Part shown: one piece after another, positions 1 to 8,106 of the stretch
Layout: every line of letters starts with the position of its first letter
Numbering within the stretch: position 1 is the first letter of the stretch
Source: an uncultured Bacteroidales bacterium
GTDB lineage: Bacteria; Bacteroidota; Bacteroidia; Bacteroidales; Bacteroidaceae
Assembly: GCA_902782245.1 (NCBI GenBank)
Contig: CACZMI010000001.1
Location: 158,472 to 222,471 of the forward strand
DNA length: 64,000 nt
Direction: 5' to 3'
Notes under the pieces: generated by a model
Seen by the model: only the letters and a program-made list of their open reading frames with translations
Databases searched by the model: none
What the model was told of the DNA's origin: nothing
Translations under genes and position numbers: made by a program

Positions 1-1396
1 GGCAATCGGTAGTGATATGCGGGTTCTGGCTGTCGGTAAAGGTGCAAGGAGTGTAATCCATGGGACCTATGACATTGCGGGTAAAGGGCAGCGTGGCATT
101 ATGCGCAGCGGCGGCATTGGTCATGCGGCGGTTGTTGTTATACCACTCGGCGCCATAGACTGCCTCCATAGACATCAGGTTGGGCCAGGTGCGGCTCCAT
201 CCGCGTGGTATGGTGCATCCGTGGAAATCAACCAGCAGATGATGCCGTGCCGCATCCTCCAGGATATCCAGATAGTAGTCCACCATTTCGTGGCCGTCGG
301 GCAGGAAAAAGTCCACCTTGATGCCGGTGGCGCCCATCTGCTCCAGGCGGGACATCTCACGCTCGCGGGCCTCACGGGTGCGCAGACGATCCTGCGGGCC
401 GGGAGCGCCGTTTCCAATCCACGATGTGCCGGAGTTATACCAGAGGTTCACCTTTACACCGCGTTCGCGCGCGTATGCCATCGCGTCCTCAATCGCGCCT
501 CCGTTAGCCATCTCATCCCACTCCCAGTCAATCAGGGTGTAGGGCCAGCCCATATCGTGCGCCAGGTCAACGTACTCCTTCACCTTCTGGAAATCCTTTG
601 AGCTGTGGTTGTAAGCCCAGTAAATCCATGACGATACGCCGGGCTTTATCCATGAAGTATCCTCAATCTTACACTCTTCTGAAAAATCCGTAACCATAGT
701 TGATTCAACGATATCGGCCAAAGAACCAACCATAATTATACGCCATGGATGCGGGCTGCCCGAATCCTCGTCAGTATAGGTCAAAGTGTACTCTTGGCCT
801 TTGCAATCCAGATAAGAACAGGAGTTGCCGTGTCCGATACCTGATTCCGTAATAAGTCCGAACACACCGTTTCCGTACTCTATCAGAGCCGGATAACCGT
901 ATTTACCGTTTTTGGCCGATGAACTCATAGGATAGAACCCCTCGTAATCTGTCTTAAGTTGCTGCATCCATCGTTTGGTTCCCTCAGGGATTACATATGT
1001 AATACTCTCATCGGATCCGTTGAATGTAAATGCCACTCCATTATCAGTTACTGCAAACGTTATAGTGATAGGCGTAGGGGTACCGTTCGCTCCCACGTAA
1101 ATCATTTCATTATAACTGTAAGAGCATTCAGACCGCTTGCCTGATATCATGCTGTAGGTTACTTTCTTAGGCTCTTTGGTGAAATAGCAGTCTTTGAAGG
1201 TGCCGTTCTCTATCCTGACGGTCTGAACCTCTACACCGTCATAAAGCACCACGAAATAGCCTTCAGTCACTTTTACGCTGACCCTTCCGTTTGGAGAACT
1301 GATCTGCTGGAAACCGTCACTCTTACTACCCGCGCAACTAACCGATGTCCAGGCAAACATCATTGCGCTAACAAACAAATACCAAATTTTTCTCAT
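1..1396 (-). CDS. GH97 glycoside hydrolase, retaining alpha-galactosidase-like (partial)
   Basis: The gene starts at the ATG at 1396 and runs off the left edge, so about 465 N-terminal residues are visible. It opens with MRKIWYLFVSAMMFAW and a cysteine shortly after (SVSC), which reads as a lipoprotein or secretion signal. An N-terminal beta-sandwich (about residues 30-260) is followed by a TIM barrel with WIYWAYNHSSKDF, LIDWEWDEM, GIKVDFFLPDG, LVDFHGCTIPRG and MSMEAVYGAEW. The Asp in KVDF fits the nucleophile of retaining GH97 alpha-galactosidases, and the Glu in MEAVYG fits the acid/base. Inverting SusB-like alpha-glucosidases use Glu bases instead, so an alpha-galactosidase or related exo-alpha-glycosidase of the periplasm or outer membrane is favoured. 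Substrate is inferred from the residue pattern. No neighbour on the left can be seen. Confidence 0.9.
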   Translation of the reverse strand, partial: MRKIWYLFVSAMMFAWTSVSCAGSKSDGFQQISSPNGRVSVKVTEGYFVVLYDGVEVQTVRIENGTFKDCYFTKEPKKVTYSMISGKRSECSYSYNEMIYVGANGTPTPITITFAVTDNGVAFTFNGSDESITYVIPEGTKRWMQQLKTDYEGFYPMSSSAKNGKYGYPALIEYGNGVFGLITESGIGHGNSCSYLDCKGQEYTLTYTDEDSGSPHPWRIIMVGSLADIVESTMVTDFSEECKIEDTSWIKPGVSSWIYWAYNHSSKDFQKVKEYVDLAHDMGWPYTLIDWEWDEMANGGAIEDAMAYARERGVKVNLWYNSGTSWIGNGAPGPQDRLRTREAREREMSRLEQMGATGIKVDFFLPDGHEMVDYYLDILEDAARHHLLVDFHGCTIPRGWSRTWPNLMSMEAVYGAEWYNNNRRMTNAAAAHNATLPFTRNVIGPMDYTPCTFTDSQNPHITTDC

Positions 1397-1437
1397 AGCA
1401 ATTAAGGACACAATCATGCAGACCATTCTGCTAGCGC

Positions 1438-1469
1438 CAAAATTAAATATATTTGCAAAAACGAACAAA
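1438..1469 (-). promoter_or_regulatory. Bacteroidota promoter for the GH97 gene
   Basis: Reading the minus strand, TTTG (1469-1466) lies exactly 20 bp upstream of TAATTTTG (1445-1438). These match the -33 and -7 elements of the Bacteroidota primary sigma factor. The ATG of the GH97 gene is about 40 nt further on. This is the most complete -33/-7 pair in the window. Confidence 0.7.
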
Positions 1470-1483
1470 AAAACGACGCAAAG

Positions 1484-1515
1484 TGACGCAAAGGGGTCGT
1501 TTCGTTTTGCGTCAC
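1484..1515. repeat. 32-bp palindromic repeat, copy 1
   Basis: The sequence begins TGACGCA and ends TGCGTCAC, so its ends can pair into a hairpin around a central GGGGTCGTTTC. A second copy at 5149-5180 differs at four of 32 positions. This copy lies between the GH97 promoter and the tRNA-Phe terminator. An extra half-copy (GACGCAAAG) precedes it directly. Confidence 0.75.
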
Positions 1516-1518
1516 AAA

Positions 1519-1550
1519 AAAAGAAGAGACGCTTTTGCGTCTCTTCTTTT
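1519..1550 (-). terminator. Intrinsic terminator of tRNA-Phe
   Basis: A perfect 12-bp stem (1521-1532 with 1537-1548) closes a TTTT/AAAA loop. On the minus strand it is followed by a run of T. It lies directly after the 3' end of tRNA-Phe. Confidence 0.8.
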
Positions 1551-1553
1551 CTG

Positions 1554-1626
1554 TGGTGCCACCGGGAATCGAACCAGGGACACAAGGATTTTCAGTCCTT
1601 TGCTCTACCAACTGAGCTATGACACC
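1554..1626 (-). tRNA. tRNA-Phe (GAA)
   Basis: The minus strand folds as a full cloverleaf of 73 nt. The acceptor GGTGTCA pairs with TGGCACC (one G-T pair), the D-arm is GCTCAGTTGGTAGAGC, the anticodon loop is CTGAAAA with anticodon GAA, and the T-arm contains GGTTCGATTCC. The discriminator is A and the 3' CCA is not encoded. Confidence 0.96.
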
Positions 1627-1652
1627 AGAAACATTTGTCTCAAATGCGGGTG

Positions 1653-1682
1653 CAAAGATACGCACTTTTTTAACTCCGGCAA
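1653..1682 (-). promoter_or_regulatory. Promoter of tRNA-Phe
   Basis: On the minus strand TTG (1682-1680) is followed after 19 bp by TATCTTTG (1660-1653), a perfect TAnnTTTG -7 element. The tRNA begins 27 nt downstream. Confidence 0.65.
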
Positions 1683-1723
1683 GTTTTTGAGAGCAAAAAA
1701 GTGCATATCATCAAAAAAAGGTG

Positions 1724-1731
1724 TACCTTTG
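1724..1731 (+). promoter_or_regulatory. -7 element of tRNA-Pro
   Basis: TACCTTTG matches the Bacteroidota -7 consensus and ends 20 nt before the tRNA-Pro 5' end. No clear -33 element is seen. Confidence 0.6.
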
Positions 1732-1751
1732 CACCGCAATTACGCAAGGAT

Positions 1752-1827
1752 CGGAATGTAGCGCAGTTGGTAGCGCACTACGTTCGGGACGTAGGGGTCG
1801 GGCGTTCGAGTCGCCTCATTCCGACCA
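1752..1827 (+). tRNA. tRNA-Pro (CGG)
   Basis: The acceptor CGGAATG pairs with CATTCCG. The anticodon stem CTACG/CGTAG encloses TTCGGGA, so the anticodon is CGG, reading CCG. The T-loop is TTCGAGT. Unlike the other two tRNAs in the window, the 3' CCA is encoded (1825-1827). Confidence 0.95.
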
Positions 1828-1833
1828 AAAAAA

Positions 1834-1858
1834 GGAGCCAAATCGGCTCCTTTTTTTT
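1834..1858. terminator. Bidirectional terminator between tRNA-Pro and the GH9 gene
   Basis: GGAGCC (1834-1839) and GGCTCC (1845-1850) form a stem with a 5-nt loop. Eight T follow on the plus strand and a run of T precedes it as read on the minus strand. It can therefore end both the tRNA-Pro transcript and the converging GH9 gene, whose TAA stop lies inside the T run. Confidence 0.85.
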
Positions 1859-4442
1859 ATTTAGCTGCCATCTGCTTGAAGGCCTCACCAAAGATGTAGT
1901 AACTGGTGTTACCGGCGATGGTACCCTCGTTCTGACCCCAAAGGAATGGCCAATCATCAAAGTTCTCAAAGTGGTCGGGCTTGCGGAACAGCAGTCCGGG
2001 TGCAACGTTTCCGGGAATGAATGAGAAATCGGCGCGGTTGTTTCCGTAGAACACCTGCTTGGGACGTGCTGCACCCACTGCAGCCACAAGTGAGTAGTTG
2101 TGGTACGGATGGCAGCCGAACATAAATGCGGCGGCGTTATAAGCGTATTTCTTATCGATGATATCCGGGAAATAGAGGTTTGCAAACGCTGCGGTGGTTC
2201 CGTAAGTTACAACGGCACCGCTACCTGCCCAGTTACCCTCGCCGATAGGCACGCCGTACGGGTTGTTGTTGGTTACCCGCTCCAGATAATCCTTATACTT
2301 CTCGGCATACGGACGCAGACGCTCCTTATAAGCGGCATCCATATGAGGTATGGCATCCATGGCAGTACGGATGGTGTTGTTTACGTTACGGTCCAGAGCC
2401 TGCCATATCTGCTGCTCAAACTGCTCGATGTATGATTTCTCGCCGGTTGCCACATAAAGCTGCAGGTTTGTAGCCAGATTTCCGCCACCTCCACGGTTGC
2501 CGCCACCAAAATTCTGGCCACCAAAGCCCTGACCGCCCTGACGGTTGCGGTTATTAGCCATGCGGCTCTGCTGGATCTGGGTAGCCTCGGCCTGCAGGCG
2601 CTTGGACTGCTTGAGGCAGCGGGCCGACAGGTCATCATTGTAACCCTTGAGCACGCGGCTGGCTGCTGCGAACATATTGGCTGCGTTGATATCGCTATTG
2701 GGATTGCGGTTGGTGAAAGCCCACATGTCATCGGGGGTTCCGCTGCGCTTGCCATCGGCCGATTTCACATACTTAGGCAGGCTGGGATCATAGTGCAGAC
2801 CATCGGTGATGGCGGCGGCATCACCCAGGTGATGGTAGTTGTCCAGAACTGAGTTGGACAGGGTCGATGACATAAAGCCGATGTTCTCGGCCTGGGCCAA
2901 CAGGTTAAGCACACCGTGCTCTATGTACTGCAGCAGGTCCGGCTTGCCGTCGGGACGGTGCAGGTCAACGTAACGCTGCTCCTCACTTACGAATGTCTCG
3001 TCACGCATGGGGTGGAACAGCTCCCAGGCGGCCACCATGTTCTGAACCACGCTGATATTTGATCCGGTCTCGATGTCAAAATCGCCGGCATCAAAGTAAC
3101 CGCCCACATTCAGGCCCGGGATAAGCTCATATGGTTTGTACTTGGTATTGGTCTGGGCACCCTGTGAGTGCAGGTCAAAGTGGTCGCTCTGTGGAGCCTG
3201 CAGGTAACCCTCCTTGAACGGCTCTCCGTGCCAGATGCGGTAGCCCTCGTTCACGGTCATATGGTTCATGTGGATAGGGATCCATACGTCGCTGGTGGCA
3301 TCGGTAATCCAGTTATAGACCGAGTTGTCAATTATAAAGTTACCGGTCTTGTAATCGCCGTACTGGATGTAATAGACACCGGGCTCCTTGACATCGCTGA
3401 AGTCAAACTTCACGTAGTTGTACTTGTAGTACATACCCCAAACGTCTATGTTGCCCTTGTAGGCCAACTTCTCACTGCCGTCATCCTCTATCTTGTAGAT
3501 TGATGCGGTCTTGAGAGGCTTGTCCATCTTGTCAAGTTCTATCACGGCAACCTTGGGCTGTGAAGGAACATAACCCACCTGTGAGAAACCTATGTTGGGC
3601 TCCCTTATCCAGCCGGGAATGGCGTGCGGCTCAACAATCCAGGTTACCACCTTGCCGGTCTTGCCTGCGGGCAAGACTGAACGCAGCACGAACCAGCCGT
3701 TCTGGGCAATCATTCGGCCGTCATAGAGTTCCAGAGTTGCATCATCCGATGAAATCTTTATCATGCGCTCGGGCTCATCGGGAGCAATCAGGATTTTATG
3801 ACCTGTCTCAAGTGGCAGCGGATCCACGAACTCACCGGTTCCGCGGTCATCGTAAGTGCGGAATCCCTTAAACTGACGGGGCTTTTCATCGTTGGATACG
3901 GCCTGTGTCTGGCTAACCGCATAACGCGGGAATCGGTTGGGACGGCCATCCATCAGATAGGTCTTGCCCCAGTACTGTGATGGCAGGAACTCCAGGTTGA
4001 AACCGGCCTTGCCAGCCAGGAACTCGGGCACGGGCTTGTCCAGATAGACTGCAATCTCCACGGCCTTACCCTTGGCGGTAACCACAACACGCGAGTCAAA
4101 GTCGTAATCAGCATAACGCATTACAACCTCTATGGACTGGTTTACAGAGTCCACAACGCGACGGGGCGAAGCGGGAACCAGGTCCCACTGCTCGGGGGTC
4201 TTGTTCAGGCGGACTGCACCACCCTGCACGGTACGTACACCGTGATGGATGATCTCTATTCCGGAGTTCTTCTCATCGTTGAATCCGCCAGAAAAAGTGT
4301 TGCTGAATACCAGGACGTTCACGCCCTGTGTCTCAAAATACTCCTTGTCGTTGAGTTTAAGGTCAGGAGCCTCCTTGGGCGACTTATCACATGCTGCAAT
4401 CAGGAATGCAGAAAGTCCCATCAGGACAATAGTTCTTTTCAT
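1857..4442 (-). CDS. GH9 family endoglucanase-like lipoprotein
   Basis: An 861-residue exported beta-glycanase of family GH9 (endo-beta-1,4-glucanase type). The N-terminus MKRTIVLMGLSAFLIAAC carries a lipobox, so the mature protein is lipid-anchored at Cys18. Residues about 30-280 form an uncharacterised beta-rich N-terminal region. About 285-375 looks like the Ig-like CelD_N domain (FSQVGYVPSQPKVAV). The (alpha/alpha)6 catalytic domain follows, with DAGD at 451-454 supplying the catalytic base. NEGTIAGNTSYY near residue 840 fits the C-terminal motif with the acid Glu. A glycine/asparagine-rich stretch at about 632-655 interrupts the catalytic domain, which is unusual for GH9. The gene is monocistronic, with a terminator after it. 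Cellulose, mixed-linkage glucan or xyloglucan are possible substrates. Confidence 0.88.
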   Translation of the reverse strand: MKRTIVLMGLSAFLIAACDKSPKEAPDLKLNDKEYFETQGVNVLVFSNTFSGGFNDEKNSGIEIIHHGVRTVQGGAVRLNKTPEQWDLVPASPRRVVDSVNQSIEVVMRYADYDFDSRVVVTAKGKAVEIAVYLDKPVPEFLAGKAGFNLEFLPSQYWGKTYLMDGRPNRFPRYAVSQTQAVSNDEKPRQFKGFRTYDDRGTGEFVDPLPLETGHKILIAPDEPERMIKISSDDATLELYDGRMIAQNGWFVLRSVLPAGKTGKVVTWIVEPHAIPGWIREPNIGFSQVGYVPSQPKVAVIELDKMDKPLKTASIYKIEDDGSEKLAYKGNIDVWGMYYKYNYVKFDFSDVKEPGVYYIQYGDYKTGNFIIDNSVYNWITDATSDVWIPIHMNHMTVNEGYRIWHGEPFKEGYLQAPQSDHFDLHSQGAQTNTKYKPYELIPGLNVGGYFDAGDFDIETGSNISVVQNMVAAWELFHPMRDETFVSEEQRYVDLHRPDGKPDLLQYIEHGVLNLLAQAENIGFMSSTLSNSVLDNYHHLGDAAAITDGLHYDPSLPKYVKSADGKRSGTPDDMWAFTNRNPNSDINAANMFAAASRVLKGYNDDLSARCLKQSKRLQAEATQIQQSRMANNRNRQGGQGFGGQNFGGGNRGGGGNLATNLQLYVATGEKSYIEQFEQQIWQALDRNVNNTIRTAMDAIPHMDAAYKERLRPYAEKYKDYLERVTNNNPYGVPIGEGNWAGSGAVVTYGTTAAFANLYFPDIIDKKYAYNAAAFMFGCHPYHNYSLVAAVGAARPKQVFYGNNRADFSFIPGNVAPGLLFRKPDHFENFDDWPFLWGQNEGTIAGNTSYYIFGEAFKQMAAK

Positions 4443-4482
4443 AACATATAAGGTTAACAGTAATTGACCAGGTTAGTGTCCG

Positions 4483-4490
4483 TAAATATA
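4483..4490 (-). promoter_or_regulatory. Possible -7 element for the GH9 gene
   Basis: On the minus strand TATATTTA is one base off the TAnnTTTG consensus and lies about 40 nt upstream of the GH9 start. There is no clear -33 partner. Confidence 0.35.
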
Positions 4491-4512
4491 TACAATCCTT
4501 ATCAATTATCAA

Positions 4513-4520
4513 TAACTTTG
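4513..4520 (+). promoter_or_regulatory. -7 element very close to the HAD phosphatase start
   Basis: TAACTTTG ends only 8 nt before the ATG at 4529. Transcription would begin at or within a few bases of the start codon, giving an almost leaderless mRNA. Confidence 0.6.
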
Positions 4521-4528
4521 CGGCCGAT

Positions 4529-5185
4529 ATGAACAAACTGGTAATTTTTGACCTGGACGGCACGCTGCTCAATACCATCGATGACCTGGGCACCGCCGCC
4601 AACCATACTCTGGCAGAACTTGGGCTGCCGCAGCACACACTTGATGAGTACCGCCTAATGGTAGGCAACGGAATGCGCAAACTGATAATGCGTGCCCTGC
4701 CCGATGACAAGGCATCCGATGATGCGTTTATAGACAGTACATTAAAACAGTTCCTGGAGTATTACGCTCAGCATATAGACGTCTATACCAAGCCCTATCC
4801 CGGCGTGCCCGAACTTATAAATACCCTTTCCACCGGCGGATATAAGCTTGCGGTAGCATCAAACAAGATTCAGGCAGGAGCAGAGAAACTGATAGAGAAG
4901 TTCTTTCCGGACATACCGTTTGTGGCAGTGATGGGCAACAGTCCGCTCTACCCGCTCAAGCCCGATGCCGCAGTAGTGGAATACATAATGGATAAAGCCG
5001 GAACTGACCGCGCCCACACCGTGATGGTTGGAGATTCGGGCACCGATATCCAGACCGCCCGCAACGCCGGCATCCCAATCATCGCCGTAAGCTGGGGCTT
5101 CCGCCCACGCCACGAACTCACATCGGCCAACTTCATCGCCGACAAAACTGACGCATTGGGGTCGTTTCTCTTTGCGTCACTTTAG
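4529..5185 (+). CDS. gph: HAD-family phosphatase, phosphoglycolate phosphatase type
   Basis: A 218-residue cytoplasmic hydrolase of the haloacid dehalogenase superfamily. Motif I is FDLDGTLLNT at residues 6-15 with the nucleophile Asp, motif II is ASNK, the motif III lysine is in LKPD, and motif IV is GDSGTD. A helical cap sits between motifs I and II, as in phosphoglycolate phosphatase and related PGP-like enzymes. The length is typical. The last twelve or so residues (TDALGSFLFASL) are encoded by a copy of the 32-bp palindromic repeat that also occurs in noncoding DNA at 1484-1515, so the C-terminus may be repeat-derived. The stop overlaps the stop of the converging DUF4249 gene by 4 bp. 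Exact substrate is uncertain. Confidence 0.85.
   Translation: MNKLVIFDLDGTLLNTIDDLGTAANHTLAELGLPQHTLDEYRLMVGNGMRKLIMRALPDDKASDDAFIDSTLKQFLEYYAQHIDVYTKPYPGVPELINTLSTGGYKLAVASNKIQAGAEKLIEKFFPDIPFVAVMGNSPLYPLKPDAAVVEYIMDKAGTDRAHTVMVGDSGTDIQTARNAGIPIIAVSWGFRPRHELTSANFIADKTDALGSFLFASL
5149..5180. repeat. 32-bp palindromic repeat, copy 2
   Basis: This matches copy 1 (1484-1515) at 28 of 32 positions and keeps the outer TGACGCA/TGCGTCA pairing. It forms the 3' end of the HAD phosphatase gene and sits between two converging genes, where it could act as a hairpin. Confidence 0.7.
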
Positions 5186-6081
5186 CGGTTGCCGGGGAAT
5201 GATCCGGGTCTGACGTGGAAAGTGTGAACAAATGAATTGTAGCCGCACCAGTATCCCCTGCCGCCCTTGATGTTGGTGGGAATTTCCTGGAAAGTGGACC
5301 CCACAATATAACTGCTCAAACTGCCCAGGCTACTGTTATCGGAGTAACTCTTCCAGAAAGCATAACTGACAGAATCAATAGCGCTCACTTTTATGCTGAC
5401 AACGGAATCATTCGGATAGTATCTGCTCCTGTCGTCTTTATTGTCATCCTTAATAGACTTGATAATAGGAATCACCATAGTAGAATCCGCCAGAGCATCA
5501 TCAATAACCCCCATATAGGCCGATAAATACTGCTTCCTGTCCGCACCCTGCCTGAAGAAAGTCTTAAAGTACTCTTTCCTGCCCGGAATATTTGAGACAT
5601 AGGCCGTTATGGCCGAATAGTTGTCAATGGAAGTCGGGCTGCAAACCACACTGTCCACAGCAGGCGGATAGAGCGGAATGGTTGTCTTTGATGTCAACAC
5701 CTTTCCGAGTGTCTCTACCCTAAGGGTATAGGTCTTGCCCGCCTCGCCCTTGATCAAAGGATTGATCGTGGTATAGATGTATGACGGCATATAATGACTG
5801 TCCGGCCTTCCTATCAGGACCACTTTGTCTTTACCGTTACTGACCGTCACCTTGGCCAACATGACCACAAAATCATTAATCCGGTTCAAATCCACCTCGT
5901 CGTCCTTAAGTCTTACCGGGAGTGCGCGGGTTAGCATTACTACGGGATACTGTCCCTCCTCTATCCAGCCCTCAACTATTATCTCATCAACATCGGCCGG
6001 CATAAAATCCGAGCGTTCACATGAGTGGCATAGAACCGCTGCAAGAATAATCAGTGAAAGGAAAAATCTATATGGTTTCAT
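5182..6081 (-). CDS. DUF4249 lipoprotein
   Basis: A 299-residue protein with a lipoprotein signal (MKPYRFFLSLIILAAVLCHSC). The mature part starts with DEIIVEGWIEEGQYPVVMLTR, the usual opening of DUF4249 proteins, and is beta-rich throughout. DUF4249 proteins are found in Bacteroidota next to TonB-dependent receptors and are thought to be surface lipoproteins that cooperate with them. Here the receptor gene ends 6 bp upstream. This is the last gene of the seven-gene operon. The ligand is unknown. Confidence 0.8.
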   Translation of the reverse strand: MKPYRFFLSLIILAAVLCHSCERSDFMPADVDEIIVEGWIEEGQYPVVMLTRALPVRLKDDEVDLNRINDFVVMLAKVTVSNGKDKVVLIGRPDSHYMPSYIYTTINPLIKGEAGKTYTLRVETLGKVLTSKTTIPLYPPAVDSVVCSPTSIDNYSAITAYVSNIPGRKEYFKTFFRQGADRKQYLSAYMGVIDDALADSTMVIPIIKSIKDDNKDDRSRYYPNDSVVSIKVSAIDSVSYAFWKSYSDNSSLGSLSSYIVGSTFQEIPTNIKGGRGYWCGYNSFVHTFHVRPGSFPGNR

Positions 6082-6087
6082 ACCGGT

Positions 6088-8106
6088 TCAGAACTTGCAA
6101 TAATAACTCAGTGAAGGGAGCGGGAACGTCACAAAAGCCACAGGATGGTAATAGAAATTGTTCTGATACACCTTAAGCCTGTATCCCAACTGATTGACCC
6201 TTCCCAATACATTATAGATGCTCAGATTGATGCCATGAGACCTGATGCGGCTGTCCTTGGCCACTTTCAGGTCATAATTGACCGACAGGTCCAACCTGAT
6301 ATAAGGTTTTAGCCTGTAACCGTTAAACTCTCCGTACTTGACAAAAATCTTCCTGTCCAGCATGTAAAAATACTCCGGAGCGGTAAACGGAGTTCCTCCT
6401 GCATACACAAGCACGGCCGATGGTTCCCAGCGTTTATGTGTCTTTAAGACCGCAACCGCATCAAGTTCATGCAGCCTCTCATGGCTGGCGTTATAATAAC
6501 GGTCCGGGGTTATCCTGTCAAAGCGTCTCAAGGCTCTGCCGTAACTGTATGCTATCCAACCGGTCAGAAGACCTTCATCCTTGGAAAACATCACGTCAAA
6601 TCCGTAGTTGTAGCCGTCGCCGCTTATAAGGTGGTCCTGCACCTTAAAGTCCGATGCCACCACGTCAATCATCGATCCGTAATACTCCAACTGGTTATAC
6701 AGTTTCTTGTAGTAGGCCGATGCGCTCAACGTATAACCTGCATCAAACTCTCTCATTGCGGACAGCGTGACGCCCCTCATAAACTGAGGCTTGTTTTCCT
6801 CATCGGCCGGCAGCCAGAACTCTGTAGGCAGTCCCATGGCGGAGAAACCGGTTTGGAAAAGATACTGGTTACGCTGAGCAATGCTGAGCGACACGTTCCA
6901 GCGCCTGTCGGCCCCATAATAGGTAGCCAAAAATGACGGATCCACCGAGTGATACCGCTGTCCTGAGCAGTCAAAAAGGTTGGCCCTTACACCCATTTTC
7001 AGATTCAGGCTTTCACCTATAAAGAATGAGTAATCATTGTACAGAGAGTATTCCCAGGCACTCTTGCGCGAATCTGTCCTGTATGCCCCGTCCACCACGG
7101 GAGTCTGCGGAATCAGGTCATGATACAGCACATCGGCACCCAGGCTTACAATTTTCCAGCCCACCAGGCCCTTGTATCCCAGGTCCGTTACCGATGAAGG
7201 AGCGCTTAACCGCCCGCTCTCATGGGAAATGCCCACATTATTTGAGAACGATGACCTGTAAAGTGTCTGTTTCATCCTGAATCCGTTATTCCTTTCATGT
7301 ATCCAGTGGACAGACTCGGCATCGTTTCCCCATTTGCATGAAATATCCGTCAATAAACCGGGTTCATTAAACTTTGCCTTATCCTGTCCCAAGTATGCAT
7401 CTGCCAGAATGGTGTTCCTGTCATTCGGTTTATAAGACCACGAAATGTTTGAATCAAAGAAGGAGTACTTGAGGGAAAGTCTGTCCATAGTGAGCCACCT
7501 GCCGTAAAGCAGGTTTACATATGTATCCCTCAAAGATACGGTGAGAAGGGACTTTTTTCCGGTTGGAATCTTAAGAGTACCCTGTGAGAACATGAGTCCC
7601 GTCATTACATCGGCCGAAAACTTATGATCATCTGCGGAATGAGGTCTGAACTGCAGTTCTCCGCCCAAACGGTTAGGTGCCCCCGCCCATTGGGGTGTCC
7701 TGTAGAGGGACATCGAACTGTAATGTGCGGGAATGAATGCCGAAAACAATCCCAGCAGGTGGTTCACATTATACAACGGCACATCCAGTACCGATATCAT
7801 GTTATGACCGTTATCACTGCCGTTTATATGGAGGCTGCCGTTTCCTTCGGCTGTTGTCTGAACTCCGGGCAGCAGTTTTGAAAAACTCACCGGGTCCGAA
7901 TTGCCCATTATCTTGGGGAGTGCATCCATGAGTTCCATGTTCAACTCCATGTTGCCGTCGGACATGGTTACTACCGATTGGGTGCTTTTTACGGCATTTA
8001 CCGTAACGGTATCCAATACAATGTTTGATTCACCTGTTCCGTGCTGGGCAAAAGCAGGACACAGGTGAATCAAAACAGTTATCAGTATTGTTCCAAACCT
8101 CTTCAC
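6088..8106 (-). CDS. TonB-dependent outer membrane receptor
   Basis: A 672-residue outer membrane transporter. A signal peptide (MKRFGTILITVLIHLCPAFAQ) is followed by a short segment with a TonB-box-like IVLDTVTVNA at about 30, then a plug domain (FSKLLPGVQTTAEGNGSLHI, VLDVPLYN). The beta-barrel ends in an aromatic residue (YYCKF), as expected for Bam recognition. It lacks the carboxypeptidase-like N-terminal domain common in SusC proteins and is much shorter than SusC. Receptors of this kind pair with DUF4249 lipoproteins, and here that gene follows after 6 bp. The GSCFA gene upstream overlaps it by 1 bp. The transported substrate cannot be read from sequence. Confidence 0.88.
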   Translation of the reverse strand: MKRFGTILITVLIHLCPAFAQHGTGESNIVLDTVTVNAVKSTQSVVTMSDGNMELNMELMDALPKIMGNSDPVSFSKLLPGVQTTAEGNGSLHINGSDNGHNMISVLDVPLYNVNHLLGLFSAFIPAHYSSMSLYRTPQWAGAPNRLGGELQFRPHSADDHKFSADVMTGLMFSQGTLKIPTGKKSLLTVSLRDTYVNLLYGRWLTMDRLSLKYSFFDSNISWSYKPNDRNTILADAYLGQDKAKFNEPGLLTDISCKWGNDAESVHWIHERNNGFRMKQTLYRSSFSNNVGISHESGRLSAPSSVTDLGYKGLVGWKIVSLGADVLYHDLIPQTPVVDGAYRTDSRKSAWEYSLYNDYSFFIGESLNLKMGVRANLFDCSGQRYHSVDPSFLATYYGADRRWNVSLSIAQRNQYLFQTGFSAMGLPTEFWLPADEENKPQFMRGVTLSAMREFDAGYTLSASAYYKKLYNQLEYYGSMIDVVASDFKVQDHLISGDGYNYGFDVMFSKDEGLLTGWIAYSYGRALRRFDRITPDRYYNASHERLHELDAVAVLKTHKRWEPSAVLVYAGGTPFTAPEYFYMLDRKIFVKYGEFNGYRLKPYIRLDLSVNYDLKVAKDSRIRSHGINLSIYNVLGRVNQLGYRLKVYQNNFYYHPVAFVTFPLPSLSYYCKF

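Noticed and set aside
1414-2024. Several open frames across the two tRNA genes and their terminators
   Set aside because: They are read through tRNA-Phe, tRNA-Pro and hairpin sequence, so they cannot be real genes.
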